Shown piece by piece: positions 10,701 to 19,419 of a DNA stretch of 64,000 bases. Made by a program: the position numbers and the translations under genes. This DNA comes from Eutreptiella sp. 'Long Island Sound 2002' (taxonomy: Eukaryota; Euglenozoa; Euglenophyceae; Eutreptiales; Eutreptiaceae). The DNA is taken from the NCBI GenBank assembly GCA_964036045.1, contig OZ038378.1:158356576-158420575 (forward strand), in the 5' to 3' direction. Each line of letters opens with the position of its first letter. Positions within the stretch are counted from its first letter, which is position 1. Under the pieces are notes generated by a model. That model was given only the letters and a program-made list of their open reading frames with translations, made no database searches and was not told the DNA's origin.

Positions 10701-13700
10701 GTGTGTGTCTTGAGGTTTAACCGGGTTTGGCATAGAGAATAAAGATGCACTTATGCCTGACTGTGGAGTGCATTGCCTCTGGTTTGCATTTGTCTGTTTT
10801 TTAATTAGGTCACCCCCCCCCTAAAAAAAAGCCAGTAAAGCAGCGGAAGTCAAACTTTGTGCCACCAAAAGGTTTCCTCCGGCGGCAGTGCACCGCTTGT
10901 GGGGGTCACGGCGCGGTGCTCGCTCCGTGCCTCCGCCCGCCCCTTCCCATCCCCTCAGAACCAACAGAGCGCGGAGCTCACGGTGGAGGCGCTGACCATC
11001 CTGGCCGGCTGGGCCGCGAACAAGGACTGCCAGCCGGCGATTGCCCAGCAGGGGGGCGTCGCGGAGATTGTGAAGGCGATGCGGCTGTTCCCGGGCAGCG
11101 TGGACGTGCAGCTGCAGGCCTGCCGCGCGCTCCACGAGCTGGCGACGTCCAAGAACAACCCCGTCATCGAGAGGGAGGGGGGCATCTTCATGATCCTGCA
11201 GGCCCTGCGGGCGTTCGGGGGGACGCAAAGGCTGGCGGTCGTGGCCATGCAATGCATCACCGCCCTCGCCATGTCGTCCATGGCGCACCGCCGCACCATC
11301 GCCCGAAAGGTGTGGGTGGGTGTGGGTGTATGTAGTCGTTCGGCCGAATGTCACTCACTGGTTTACCCGAATCATCCCTCTCCATCAGAGAGCATCTTGG
11401 TGTGACGCCTCTCACTGACATCGCTGACACCAAGGGTCCAGTCCAGACATGCCACTAGCGTCCAGCAGGGAAAACCTTCTCAGTAGCAATCGGCCCCGTA
11501 TCAAAGGCCACTCACTAATACCCGCCCCCCCTGCACCACCAGAACTCAGTAGGAGCGTGCTGCGTCCAGCGTGTGGCTCAGTAGGACCCTGCTCCATCTG
11601 ATCATGTCTGGGCTGGCAGACGCTAGTGGCACGTCTGGTCCAGTCACGCATACATTAAAGGGTACACTGAAAGCACTGTCAGTGGTCCTGACTGAAAACC
11701 CCTCTTAACTGGTATGCTACGCACACAAACACACGCGCGCAGTAGATTGCGCAGGAGAGCAGAGGGCTGAGTGCTGCTGTGCATCACAAGGGGGGGGGGG
11801 GGTGGCTGCCGATCGACCCACCCTCCAACTAATTATCTGTCCAAACCCAGGGCCGGGGGGAAGGGGATCAGAGGGGTCTTGTAGGAGCCTGGCTCCGGGG
11901 GGGGGCAGGGTACTGAGTACTCTGTGCTGGGTCCCGTTCATAGCACTGCGACTACCACAGTCACTAGGCGACTCAGCCCAGGACCTCACGGCATGGCTTC
12001 GGCGATCTGCGCATTGGCGGGGCGCGTGCTACGCATCGTGGCACCTGCACCACTCTGGGGCCTGTTCCGATTTTTGTGCCCGGTTGGTCATTTGACCGAC
12101 CGGTTACACTATCAATGTCTTGCCTCCTCTCCGAACAGCCTCGGGTGGACTCGGGGAGTCCACCGGGGGAGGGGGGTCAGCAGTGTCCAGTGATGCATCA
12201 TTCAACCAGAATCAGTTCATAGGACTGAGGTGCAGTGGACTTGTTTCGCAATCTCTGTGTTCACTTCTACCGCAGCGAAAGACGCCTATGACATGTCACT
12301 GAAGAGCTTCTTTCTTCGACTTTTGCTTTGCACTCCTGCTTTGTTCTGAACAGTGCCGGTCGTGCACACGCATCTGTATCCCGTAGCGGGGGGGGGGGGG
12401 GGGGGGGTGGCCCAGTGCGGCGGGGGGGGGGGCGGTAGTGAACGGGGGGGGGGGGGGATCAGAGGGGATCTTGTAGGAGCCAGGCTCCGGGGCTGCGCGC
12501 ACACACACACAGAGCGTGACGCCATAATAACAAGCAGCAAAACCAGCTGCGAGGGTTGTGAAGTTCTCATCACGTGGCAGGCCAGGCAAAAGCGGACATG
12601 GGGAGGGAAAAGGATGCACGCGCATTTTGTGCGTACCAAGAGCACAGGACAAGCATGCATGTGCCAACATGCAGCAGGAATGCTCATTCCGTTGGGGCGG
12701 ATACATGCATCGCAAGCACTGCCATTCCCATTCCCTCCCAGGCGATGCACGCTGCACAAGATTGATGTCGGTGTGCGATGGCGACATTGCAAGGGCGTTT
12801 CAAAGCACGGTTGGCTGGGTCCCATCATGTTTGTGTTTGTTCCGATGTCCTGTGCATTTTAGTGCATTTTTGTGCATTGTGTTTTCCAAGTTCCTTGCGT
12901 GCACCCCCACCCCCCCTCCGACGCCTCTGTCTCGTCATGGCATCGATCTCCGTGATGCTCACAGGGCGGTGTCACGCTCATTCTGAAGAATGTGGTGGAC
13001 TACAGCGAGGACACCACGCTGCTCCCGGTGGCCATCGGCGCCCTGGCGGCTCTTGGCATTGCAAACGACGTGGCGACGGACAACCAGAACACCATCGCCA
13101 CGCAGGGGGGCCTGGACCTGATCTTCCAGGCGATGCGCCGGTTCCCAACGGATTGCAACCTGCTGACCTCCGCTGTCCAGGCATCCCTCGCCCCCACGCC
13201 CTTTCTGCCCCCATCCTCTTCGTCTCCTCCTCATCCCCCTCTTCCCCTCACCCCCTCCTTGTCACACACACGCACACACGCAAGAATCATCGACGTCATC
13301 ATCGTCAGGGGCACCCTTTCTGGGGAAATCGCCCAATTGAGTAGACCGTGGAGGCCACCTCGCTGCTGCGAGCATCACCAGCTGTGAAAGCCCCAATACA
13401 CACACAACACGCGGAGCAACATGGCGATGACGGGCTCGTTGAACTACTACTGTGGGGCTGGCCCCGCGGAAGCCATGGAGCTACCACCCCACTTCCAGGG
13501 TGGTCCTGGGGCAGCGCGCCAGGGTCTGGCCTAAAGTGCACATTGCACTGGTCGAGGGGCAACACAGGGACGCACCCCTGGCCTGCACCGTGGGCCTCAC
13601 CGATGGGGAGCGACCCGACCCGAGGACGCCAGTGTGGGGCATACAGGCTCCACCGAGAGACCTGGTCAAAATGGTGAACCCCCCCACCCCCCGCTACACA

Positions 13701-16700
13701 CGCACGGATGTCGAAGAACCCAAGCCACGTGCACAGTATGAATGCCCTTTCTGGGTCCCTCGCGTGGGGAGGAGTGGAATGGCTACCCAATGTGTCCTGT
13801 ATCAGGATCCGCTGCATGATAGCACTCGGCGCATGTTGTCTGGCTGGCAGGCTCCCCCGCCCCATCACACGCTGTGGCAAATCCCGACTTGTGACTCCCA
13901 TCCACTGAGGCAATTGGGGAGACGGCGTAAACATTTTCCCGTGTCACAAAGGCCGCCCGAAGGTCCATAACCTCGGAGCTGGAGCCTGCTGCGGATTGTG
14001 TGTCACACCCTCTGCCCCCTCATTGCCAAACGGCTTTTCAGTTGACGCCGTGCTACTGACAAGACACAAAGAGCCGCTCGGCGCGCACTCGTTGCTGCCT
14101 TTTAGCGGCCTTCACTCCCACATTGGGGCCCCTGAGAAGGCGTGGGTTATTTAGGGGGTGCGTTGGGTCCTGCGCAACCAATCCAGCGTCTGCACAAGGA
14201 TGTGTAGTCTGCACCACCAGCAGAACGGACAGGAGTAGGACAAATCTTCTGTTGCCCCGAACGCTGTTTGCTGGGTGCTTTCACTGTTTCATTGGTGCGT
14301 GTGCTGCAATGCCCTTCTTGTTTTTCATCATGCCCAGAATGATACGGGGCATCAAACCATGCCCAAGCAACTCGAAAGAATTGTTGACCCCCCCCCCCCC
14401 CCTCTGGATGCCCGCGGCAGTGCAAGGGCATCCAAGGTTCAAGGGCGAGAGGCCAATAGGCGCCGCCACAGGCTAACAGAGCCAACCACCAAGGCCTTGT
14501 GCCAAACACCCCCCTCCCCTCCAGCACTCATTGAGCTGCATGGCACCCCCCCCCCCCCTCCAGACCTGCTCCTGCATCACGGCCCCGCACGGCCCCGCAC
14601 GGGCCACACATGCATCACCAGTCCGTGTCTGCATCCCTCTTCCAGGCGTTAGATCACTTGTCGGGGTTCAACAACTTCAACAAGTCCATCATTCTCAGTG
14701 GCGGTGCGACCAGCCTGATTCTGTCCAGCATGATGTCGTTCCCCACGAACGCGAAGCTGCTCTCCCACGCCATTTCCGCCCTCAGCACGCTGGCCTCCAA
14801 CATCTACGCCTGCAAGTCCATCGTCAAGCAGGGGGGCACGCAGCTTGTGGTGGAGTGCATGACCACGTTCCCGCACCAGATGAAGCTCCTGGCCAAGGCC
14901 CGCCATTGCATCGACCTTCTGAAGCGGGTTGAGAGGGAGTACGGGGCCGGGAACAACAGCACACGCACTGCCACCATCCATTTCGTGCGCTGCATCCTGC
15001 ATACGGAGACGAAGCGGGATACCAAGTTGATTGGGTATTGTGGGATGGTCGAGTACAGTGCGCTTTATCAGTCCATTGCATCGACATTCGAGATTGCCGA
15101 GAATCTGGTGCGTGTGCGAGTGTCACATTCTTCATGCCCGTGTGGGCCCCAACTTTTTGCCTTTGTGTATGCTGTGTATCCCAAAGAATATGTCTGCGTC
15201 TCCAAAGAATATGTCTGTGTCTCCAGTGTGTATCCACGATTGCTTTTTGTGTATCCACAATTGCTTTTGTTGTATCCCCTGTGTATCCCAAGGACAGAAG
15301 GACTACAGGGGTGCAGTGGGCCTGGTTTACAGTGAGGCAGAGTCACTGCAGGCGTGTGCGCTGTGCCCCAGGTGCTTTTTCATGTGTGTACCCACTTCGT
15401 ATCCCAGAACGTTTTTGCGCTCAGACATGAACTGGTGTCGCATGGGAGTTTGGGGTCTTATTTGCCATGGTCTGCCTGTTGCAGGTCAGAAATGGGATTT
15501 TGTTTGCGTTGCTGTACATTATGGCTGTACCCCGCCCCCCCCCCCCCTATATAAGCTATGCCCGTGTCCAAGCTACAGTAGGCGTAAGGACTGTATTAAT
15601 TTGGGACCTAATTTTAATTTGGTACCAAACGTAGTGCAGCCACATAGGACATGGGTTTGGTGATGAATTTGCAAGTCACATGGGGTCTTGGACACATTTG
15701 TTGTGAGTGTTTGCCCACTTGGGGGCCACCCCCCTTCCGGTGCACAGCAGCACTCAACCCTCTGCTCTCCTGCGCAATCCAGTGCACCCCTACACAACCC
15801 CCACAAGCCCTGTTCAGTGCTCAACAGCCGTCACCGACATCCACACACTCTCCGGCCCCCACCACCCACACCCATTCCCACCCCTGCCCAACTTCCACAA
15901 CCAGACCTTTGCTTAAGGTGGGTCCCACCCCACTTGGCGGGGGGGGGGGGGGTTCGTGGCTTGTGGGTGGGTGGGTTGGAGGCCAGAAAAGGGTTTGTGT
16001 ACCTAAAATTGACCTCCAGTTTCGGGCCCCTTTGATAAACATCATTTTGTTCCGGAGGAAATGTTGTCTGACGTGGGCGGGCGGGTGGGTTCCCTGGTCC
16101 TCAGGGAGCCCCAAAATGACCCCCTCCCCCAAGTCGGTAAGCAAAGGTCTGTCCTCAAACCCCCACCCCGTGCAACCGGCCTCAGGTCATCAAGTTCAAC
16201 ACGAGCACCCTCGAGAACGTCACACTGGAGGCCAGCACCCTCCAGCAGTTCCTGACCGGTCCCTCCAATCGGCTGAATTGCTTCCCAGAATCCATTGCCG
16301 ACATGTTCCCGGAGGCCATGATTGCGGAGCGCACGCGGTCCAGTGGTGACCCGCTCCTGCACTCGGGTGTGTGTGTGTGTGTGTGTGTGCTGCCCTGCTT
16401 GGCGGTGGGCGGCATTGTGCTTCGCTTTTGCTTTTTCCAGGTGTGAAGAACGGTCTCGCCCTCCCATGGAGCCGAGCTGGCTGCCCTTCACTATGCATGG
16501 CCCTCCCGGAGGTGGAGGACCGGGTCAGCCCCAGGGCCAGCAGGTTGAACGTGGGTTGGCTGAGCCGCTGCTGCTGCTGGCCCCGCAGCCGAGGGCGGTG
16601 ATGATGCAGCAGCCCTCCCTGCGTGAGCGTGTGGGGGGAGGGGGTGCAGATCTGTATGTGCGTGACACGGCGCGGCGGCTGGCTGTCTTGTTTGTGCGTT

Positions 16701-19419
16701 GCTGGCGTTTCCTGCCATGACTCTGGTCCTCTGCTTTTCAACATGTCCCAGTATTGCATGTATGACACTGATGATGATGCCTCCCTTCTCACGCGAAACA
16801 GGGTACATTTCCATTACGTCTCACAGACCTTTTTTGCCAAGGGCGGCTGGGGCCGTTTTTCGGCTCTTGACAAGCTTTTCTTTCCCGCTCCTTTGGCGCC
16901 AGGGTCGGGGGGACCATAGGAGGGAGGGGGTCCGGCCAACCCCCCCCCCCCCCTTCCTCTCTTCCAATACACCCCTGGCAAGAACCATCCCCCTGGCTCC
17001 ACGGTACTCCTCCTGACTGGACTTTTTTTTTCTGCACCGAAGGGTTTTGCGTCGGAAGCAGCCGAACATGAGGTCATGCCATGCGCATTTGCATGTGCCC
17101 TGCGGCCCGGTTTGCTGAGCTTCCCGTCCTTTGGTGTTCACTGGCCCACGTGTTCGCCGCGGGAGGGAAAGGGCCCACAACCCCCGGCGCAATGCAAGTC
17201 CGGGGCTGCTCCATGGCCGTGCGCAAGAACCGAGACCGCCGGCGCTTTTTGGCTTGAAAACACTGGCCAAGAACCGCCCGCTGGTCACACGGCAAACACT
17301 GCTGGTTCCTGGGCACGGCGGCGGGGGGGGGGGGGGTAATGGCAATGCGGCCAGCGGTGCGCTTTGGGCCGGATCTGACCTCTCAAGCCCAAGCCCCCCC
17401 AAGAAATCGTGCAGCCAATTCTTTCCCAGAACAGAACGCCGCCATCGACGTGTTTGGAAAGGTTTTCCTTACATTCAGATGCCACAAGTCCAAGCACCAA
17501 CGGCTGAAGCACGCCGCAGCACCTGTTTTTGGGGCCTGTTGGTGGGGTTTTGGAAGCACGCCGCGGCACAGCACATTTTCCTTGCTTTGCACAAGCCCCG
17601 TTGGTTAATGGTCCGACTGGGCTTTGCCTCGTGCTTTCACATCTTTCGCATTTGCACAGCGGCGGAGGTTGACAAAGTTGCGTTGAAGGAGCAGCTGCTC
17701 AACAAGGGGATCATCGAATGGAGCGAGAATGACGTGCAGCTGTGGATTTCCCGAGTCGTGGAGCTGCCGCGATACGCCGCGGTATCTTGCCTTTGTGCCC
17801 CTGTGGCGCTGCTGATGGCCTTGTGCCGTGGGCGAGCGTTCTCTTTCCGGCGCGTCCCCTTTGTACTTCCCGCGCTGCAGCAGTGCTGGCCCCACCAGAA
17901 GCTTCGGTCCGTCCGTTGGGACTCGTATCGAGAGGAGATGCCAGAATTCCCCCCTGACCGCCCCCCTCGCGAGAGCCTGGGAATGCTCTTCTTCGACCCT
18001 TTTGGCAGGCCTACAGAATTTTTTTCCGGGCGCTTTGTGCTTTGCTTTGGATGGGGTGTGTGGATCTGTGCGGTAGTGAAGTGTAGTGAGGGGAATGAAG
18101 GCAGAAGCGGCACGGGTTTGTGACAACGCAGAGATGTGAGGAATGGAGCAGGTTGCCTGGGAAATCCAGGATACCCCAAGATCTCCTGTCAACCAGCCCC
18201 ACTTCTTGCGAATGTTACGACTGCCGTGGTGGGTGGTCGGGCAGGTGATGCAGCACAAGAAACGGGGCATCAACGCAATGGAGAGGGCAGCTCAACGTGA
18301 CGCCTCAAAGGCTTCACTGGGCGGCGCCACTTTCGTTGAACAAGCACCGCCCCTCTGAAGCGTTGCCTTTTTCATTTTTCAAGACAGGCACAAGCCCCAG
18401 CCACCTCTGCTGATGTGTACCAGGCTCCAAAGTGTCAGCTGCCTGGTCCATTGAAGGAGAGGGCGGGCATGCTGACCTGGGGGCAGGGATGCGTTGGAAG
18501 GGGGGGGGAGGTCCAGTAATACCGCTGCACAGGGACAGGGTTGAAATCTGCAGTGCATGCCATATGCATTTCGACATGAAGCCTGTGTAAAGGAAAGAGC
18601 ACGGTGTCACCGGACACTGTGTTCTCTGTAGGTGGGCGTTGGCCGCTGGACTTCATTACAGTACCTGGACTGAGTACTGCCATATCTGCAACTCTCCTTC
18701 CAGACCGAAAGGCGCCTATGGTACCACTGATGAGGATTTTTTTGTGCTGACGTGTGCTTGCTCTTGTGACTAGCACACCACACAACTCCAAACGGGGAGG
18801 TCCCCCCGCCCCCTCCAGGGCGCCCAGCCTCTGCCCAGCCACTGTCTCCCTGACGGCTAGTGCCAGCCTCAATGGAATTTGTAGCCGACAGTAACCGCCC
18901 CCAACCGCTTTGGTAACCTCCTCCAACCGCCTGCCTAACTGCTTCTGGGGGCGCCTCTGATTTTCGTCTGGCACAAAACCCATTTGGCCAAAAACGGCCC
19001 TGTTTCCCGTCCGAAAACGGGGCCATTTTAGGCCAAATACTTTTCGTGCGGGGACCGGCATTTTCACATGTTGGTGAGATAGGCCCTGGCCCCAGGCTCA
19101 TTTTGAAGCCGTTTTCATGTAGATTTCAAAAAGCATACACATACCCCCCGGCTCCCCAAGGAAACGAAATTTTGGTGCATTGGACCAAAACTTGAGAAAC
19201 CCGGAGTGTGGACCTGATTTCAGGGTTCAGGATTGCGGAGGACCTTGCATTTGGCTGTCATGCATTTGGTTGTGACAGGTTTTCGCTCGTTCACGGACGG
19301 CTGGGAAGGACCTGCTCCGTCACACCGATGCTACTTTGGCCGCCAGCAACATCACCGCCAGGAAGGATGTGTCCAAAATTCTCCGAAGCATTGAAGAATT
19401 GAGGGGATTTTACAGTTGA
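1522..19419 (+). CDS. Armadillo-repeat and SAM-domain protein (11 exons, 5' end outside window)
   Basis: Exons: 1522-1780, 2772-3051, 5400-5577, 7613-7978, 10959-11309, 12965-13180, 14646-15107, 16186-16370, 16441-16622, 17660-17781 and 19279-19419. Every phase matches its neighbour and the sum is 2,742 nt, 913 codons plus TGA. Counting from the first visible codon: unrecognised N-terminal part (1-86), charged coiled-coil-like region (87-361), about six Armadillo repeats (362 to about 640) marked by GGV/GGI/GGL...M..FP, a linker rich in Pro, Gln and Gly (766-826), and a C-terminal SAM domain (827-913). No TIR domain follows the SAM domain. Proteins with this layout are usually scaffolds; the role here is unknown. 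The host intron donors and acceptors are canonical except one GC donor. The start codon and promoter lie upstream of the window or inside the minisatellite. Further small phase-0 exons cannot be excluded. Confidence 0.8.
1790..1984. mobile_element. hAT-like MITE, copy 1
   Basis: 195 bp with terminal inverted repeats CAGACATGCCACTGGCGTC and GACGCTAGTGGCACGTCTCTG, flanked by the 8-bp duplication TATGTGAC (1782-1789 and 1985-1992). An 8-bp target duplication with CAG...CTG ends is typical of the hAT superfamily. There is no transposase. The duplicated target overlaps the splice donor of exon a. Confidence 0.85.
2430..2622. mobile_element. hAT-like MITE, copy 2
   Basis: 193 bp, about 80% similar to copies 1 and 3, with ends CAGACCTGCCACTAGCGTC and GATGCCAGTGGCAAATCTG. 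The flanking 8-bp duplication ATCGGGAG (2422-2429 and 2623-2630) is perfect. It lies in the same intron as copy 1; the rest of this intron (1993-2421, 2631-2771) shows no supported exon. Confidence 0.85.
2772..3051 (+). CDS. Exon b: coiled-coil-like region
   Basis: Acceptor CTCTGCAG, donor GTATGT. The product is strongly helical and charged (for example RQRLRALNMLLKQQEAQQ) with heptad-like spacing, as expected for a coiled coil ahead of the Armadillo repeats. Confidence 0.8.
3630..3981. repeat. 48-bp minisatellite, 7 units
   Basis: Seven copies of a roughly 48-bp unit containing GTGGCCCCTCGAGTTGGGG, TTAGGGACTC and ATCCACGCTTTG. Units differ by CA/CT swaps and short TTGCG/CGG variants. GGGGTTAGGG looks telomere-like but is only part of the unit. 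Confidence 0.9.
4121..4456 (+). CDS. Small two-exon ORF, HTH-like N-terminus
   Basis: Exon 4121-4262 ends at ACAG/GTATTTTC and exon 4356-4456 starts after TTTGCAG; the phases join in frame and end at TGA. The product is about 80 aa. The first exon reads EWQEFATPAAALRHVG and GNVTMW, resembling short helix-turn-helix repeats of mobile genes. The second is acidic (EAWIEEDPEALESWLRG). It lies inside the inverted-repeat element, so it is probably a transposon gene or the last exons of one. The start at 4121 is uncertain. Confidence 0.45.
5400..5577 (+). CDS. Exon c
   Basis: Acceptor TACACACAG and donor GTGTGT. It encodes a Ser/Ala/Glu-rich, probably disordered stretch including VAEEQSSATVAAAPV. 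It enters with one base that completes the two left by exon b. Confidence 0.7.
5639..5904. mobile_element. MITE-like inverted-repeat element
   Basis: About 265 bp whose ends are mutual inverse copies over some 50 bp: TTTGTACAGGGG(T)GGGGG...TTTCGTGGCACTTTAATTTCGCG on the left and the complement of CGCGAATTTGACGTGGCACG...CCTTGTACAAG on the right. Inside is another perfect inverted pair, AATTTCGCGTGGGAAA and TTTCCCACGCGAAATT. No clear target duplication. Confidence 0.6.
6427..6562 (-). CDS. Possible minus-strand terminal exon
   Basis: On the minus strand an AATCCAG acceptor opens a frame containing DGLISAQYAVITKTPGWEVL and closing at TAG. It resembles the frame at 6757-6946 (both carry LPM..., I.A.QY.V.T and EVL.T), suggesting a duplicated exon. 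It lies antisense inside the intron between exons c and d. Function unknown; it may be a remnant. Confidence 0.3.
6589..6735. repeat. Dispersed repeat carrying the minisatellite core
   Basis: Shares GGATGCCCGCGGCAGTGC, then TTCAAGGGCGAGAGGCCAAT, AGGCGCCGCCACAGGCTAAC and AGAGCCAACCACCAAGGCCT with 14405-14515. The end is the reverse complement of the minisatellite core at 1-1345 and runs into a C homopolymer. Confidence 0.8.
6757..6946 (-). CDS. Possible minus-strand exon
   Basis: Minus frame with SPTITAVQYTVSTGF, TQSEVLKTKEVAAEEP and a GT after 6757. It is similar to the candidate terminal exon at 6427-6562. There is an in-frame stop shortly upstream, so a start or acceptor near 6946 would be needed. 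Confidence 0.3.
7137..7330. repeat. Dispersed repeat with GGCGCC hairpins, copy 1
   Basis: AAGTAATTTTTCTCTGGGTC, CAATCAAAATTTTTCTGGCGC, AGTTTAGGCCAAAAAATTT and CAACTCAGGGTCTC followed by G and C homopolymers. The same order occurs at 9380-9600. Short hairpins such as GGCACCTTCGGTGCC are embedded. Confidence 0.7.
7613..7978 (+). CDS. Exon d: charged helical region
   Basis: Acceptor TTGCCCAG, donor GTCTTG. It encodes 122 residues, mostly Glu, Lys and Arg (for example YVAKRREDKRKEEESYPRL), predicted coiled coil or long helix leading into the Armadillo region. Confidence 0.8.
8352..8666 (+). CDS. Small ORF with SH3/Tudor-like N-terminus
   Basis: An ATG-to-TGA frame of 104 aa. The N-terminal half (FPQGAVVRYVRSTKEPVLAV, then YRTITYKRG) has the pattern of a small beta-barrel and is similar in layout to the accessory ORF of the Harbinger-like element at 26766 (GDRVFYTRSNGMRVPATVVG). 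The C-terminal half is basic and Ala-rich. It sits inside an intron of the host gene, so it is more likely a transposon ORF relic than a host gene. Confidence 0.4.
   Translation: MFPQGAVVRYVRSTKEPVLAVVQGPSPHGEQYRTITYKRGAAEVVHDRASVTRKRGKQAAAKPAAASASIPVADGEHVQLFKTLWDCKRKFYTVPLQNKGHAQN
9380..9600. repeat. Dispersed repeat with GGCGCC hairpins, copy 2
   Basis: Second copy of the repeat at 7137-7330, with GGCGCCTTCGGCGC, AGTTTAGGCCAAAAAATTTC and CAACTCAGGGTCTCCTGAGG ending in G/C runs. It is flanked on both sides by a direct duplicate of GCCAATCCCTTCCAATGCCC (near 9317 and 9604). Confidence 0.7.
10959..11309 (+). CDS. Exon e: Armadillo repeats 1-2
   Basis: Acceptor CCCCTCAG, donor GTGTGG. It contains GGVAEIVKAMRLFP and GGIFMILQALRAF, the third-helix landmarks of two Armadillo repeats, with LQACRALHELATSKNN between them. 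Confidence 0.85.
11444..11637. mobile_element. hAT-like MITE, copy 3
   Basis: 194 bp, closest to copy 1. The ends are CAGACATGCCACTAGCGTCC and GGCAGACGCTAGTGGCACGTCTG, with the perfect 8-bp duplication GTCCAGTC at 11436-11443 and 11638-11645. It lies 134 bp past exon e in the next intron. Confidence 0.9.
11646..12964. other. Rest of intron e-f
   Basis: No exon supported. A 37-bp stretch with GGGGATCAGAGGGG, TCTTGTAGGAGCC and the palindrome GGAGCCNGGCTCC occurs twice (near 11867 and 12457), each beside long G runs. Confidence 0.6.
12965..13180 (+). CDS. Exon f: Armadillo repeats 3-4, GC donor
   Basis: Acceptor GCTCACAG. It contains GGVTLILKNVVDY and GGLDLIFQAMRRFP. The best 3' end is CTGTCCAG/GCATCC, a GC-AG intron: joining there gives SAVQALDHLSGF, which aligns with SHAISALSTLAS of the next repeat. 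Using the GT two codons earlier would delete two conserved positions. Confidence 0.8.
13303..13703. repeat. 400-bp dispersed repeat, copy 1
   Basis: Nearly identical to 21972-22373, with a few single-base differences. Starts CGTCAGGGGCACCCTTTCTG and ends in a C homopolymer and ACACAC. It lies in intron f-g. No ORF is shared as a conserved protein, so it is probably a non-coding transposon. Confidence 0.9.
14405..14515. repeat. Dispersed repeat carrying the minisatellite core, copy 2
   Basis: Second copy of the repeat at 6589-6735, ending AACCACCAAGGCCTTGTGCC and then a C run. Located in intron f-g; 13704-14404 of that intron shows nothing else. Confidence 0.8.
14646..15107 (+). CDS. Exon g: Armadillo repeats 5-6
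   Basis: Acceptor CTCTTCCAG, donor GTGCGT. It contains GGATSLILSSMMSFP and GGTQLVVECMTTFP, then a helical tail ending IASTFEIAENL. An extra intron inside the exon is possible but not needed. Confidence 0.85.
15108..16185. other. Intron g-h
   Basis: Shows a short direct-repeat stretch (TATCCCAAAGAATATGTCTG variants near 15177-15290), C and G runs and no supported coding sequence. Confidence 0.6.
16186..16370 (+). CDS. Exon h
   Basis: Acceptor GGCCTCAG. It encodes NTSTLENVTLEASTLQQFL and a stretch ending DPLLHSGV. The phase of the next exon requires the donor to fall inside the (GT)n tract at 16367-16388, so the exact last base is uncertain by a few nucleotides. Confidence 0.7.
16441..16622 (+). 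CDS. Exon i: Pro/Gln/Gly-rich linker
   Basis: Acceptor CTTTTTCCAG and donor GTGAGC. It reads EERSRPPMEPSWLPF, then Gly/Pro/Gln-rich and Leu-rich segments. Low-complexity linker between Armadillo and SAM regions. Confidence 0.7.
16623..17659. other. Intron i-j
   Basis: Contains G/C homopolymers and a TCTTCCAATACACCCCTGGC motif that recurs beside C runs near 1400 and (inverted) 6725. No exon supported. Confidence 0.6.
17660..17781 (+). CDS. Exon j: first half of SAM domain
   Basis: Acceptor TTTGCACAG, donor GTATCT. Reads IIEWSENDVQLWISRVVEL and PRYAA, matching the first helices of a SAM domain (W..DV..W......L..Y). Phase 1 entry agrees with exon i. Confidence 0.8.
18143..18358 (+). CDS. Possible small ORF in intron j-k
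   Basis: ATG-to-TGA frame of 71 aa (begins MEQVAWEIQDTPRSP; contains GINAMERAAQRDASKAS). It has no recognised family. It lies in the intron splitting the SAM domain, and the rest of that intron (17782-19278) shows no other coding signal. It may be spurious. Confidence 0.25.
   Translation: MEQVAWEIQDTPRSPVNQPHFLRMLRLPWWVVGQVMQHKKRGINAMERAAQRDASKASLGGATFVEQAPPL
19279..19419 (+). CDS. Exon k: second half of SAM domain and stop
   Basis: Acceptor TTGTGACAG. Reads VFARSRTAGKDLLRHTDATL, ITARKDVSKILRSIEEL and then GFYS and TGA, the LL....L...GI..R..IL..I..L pattern that closes a SAM domain. This fixes the 3' end of the gene. Confidence 0.85.
   Translation, partial: VFARSRTAGKDLLRHTDATLAASNITARKDVSKILRSIEELRGFYS

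Larger units (their letters stand above)
7979..10958. other. Intron between exons d and e
   Basis: Holds C and G homopolymers, the 105-codon ORF at 8352, hairpin-bearing repeats, and a possible exon-like stretch near 9012-9220 (FDQAAHDSFVRLEQVLNVL, then a frame change to EKAEKRCDLCFGQQ). The last is too weak to call. 9601-10958 shows a GGCGCCGAAGGCGCC palindrome near 10033 and nothing else I can support. Confidence 0.6.
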
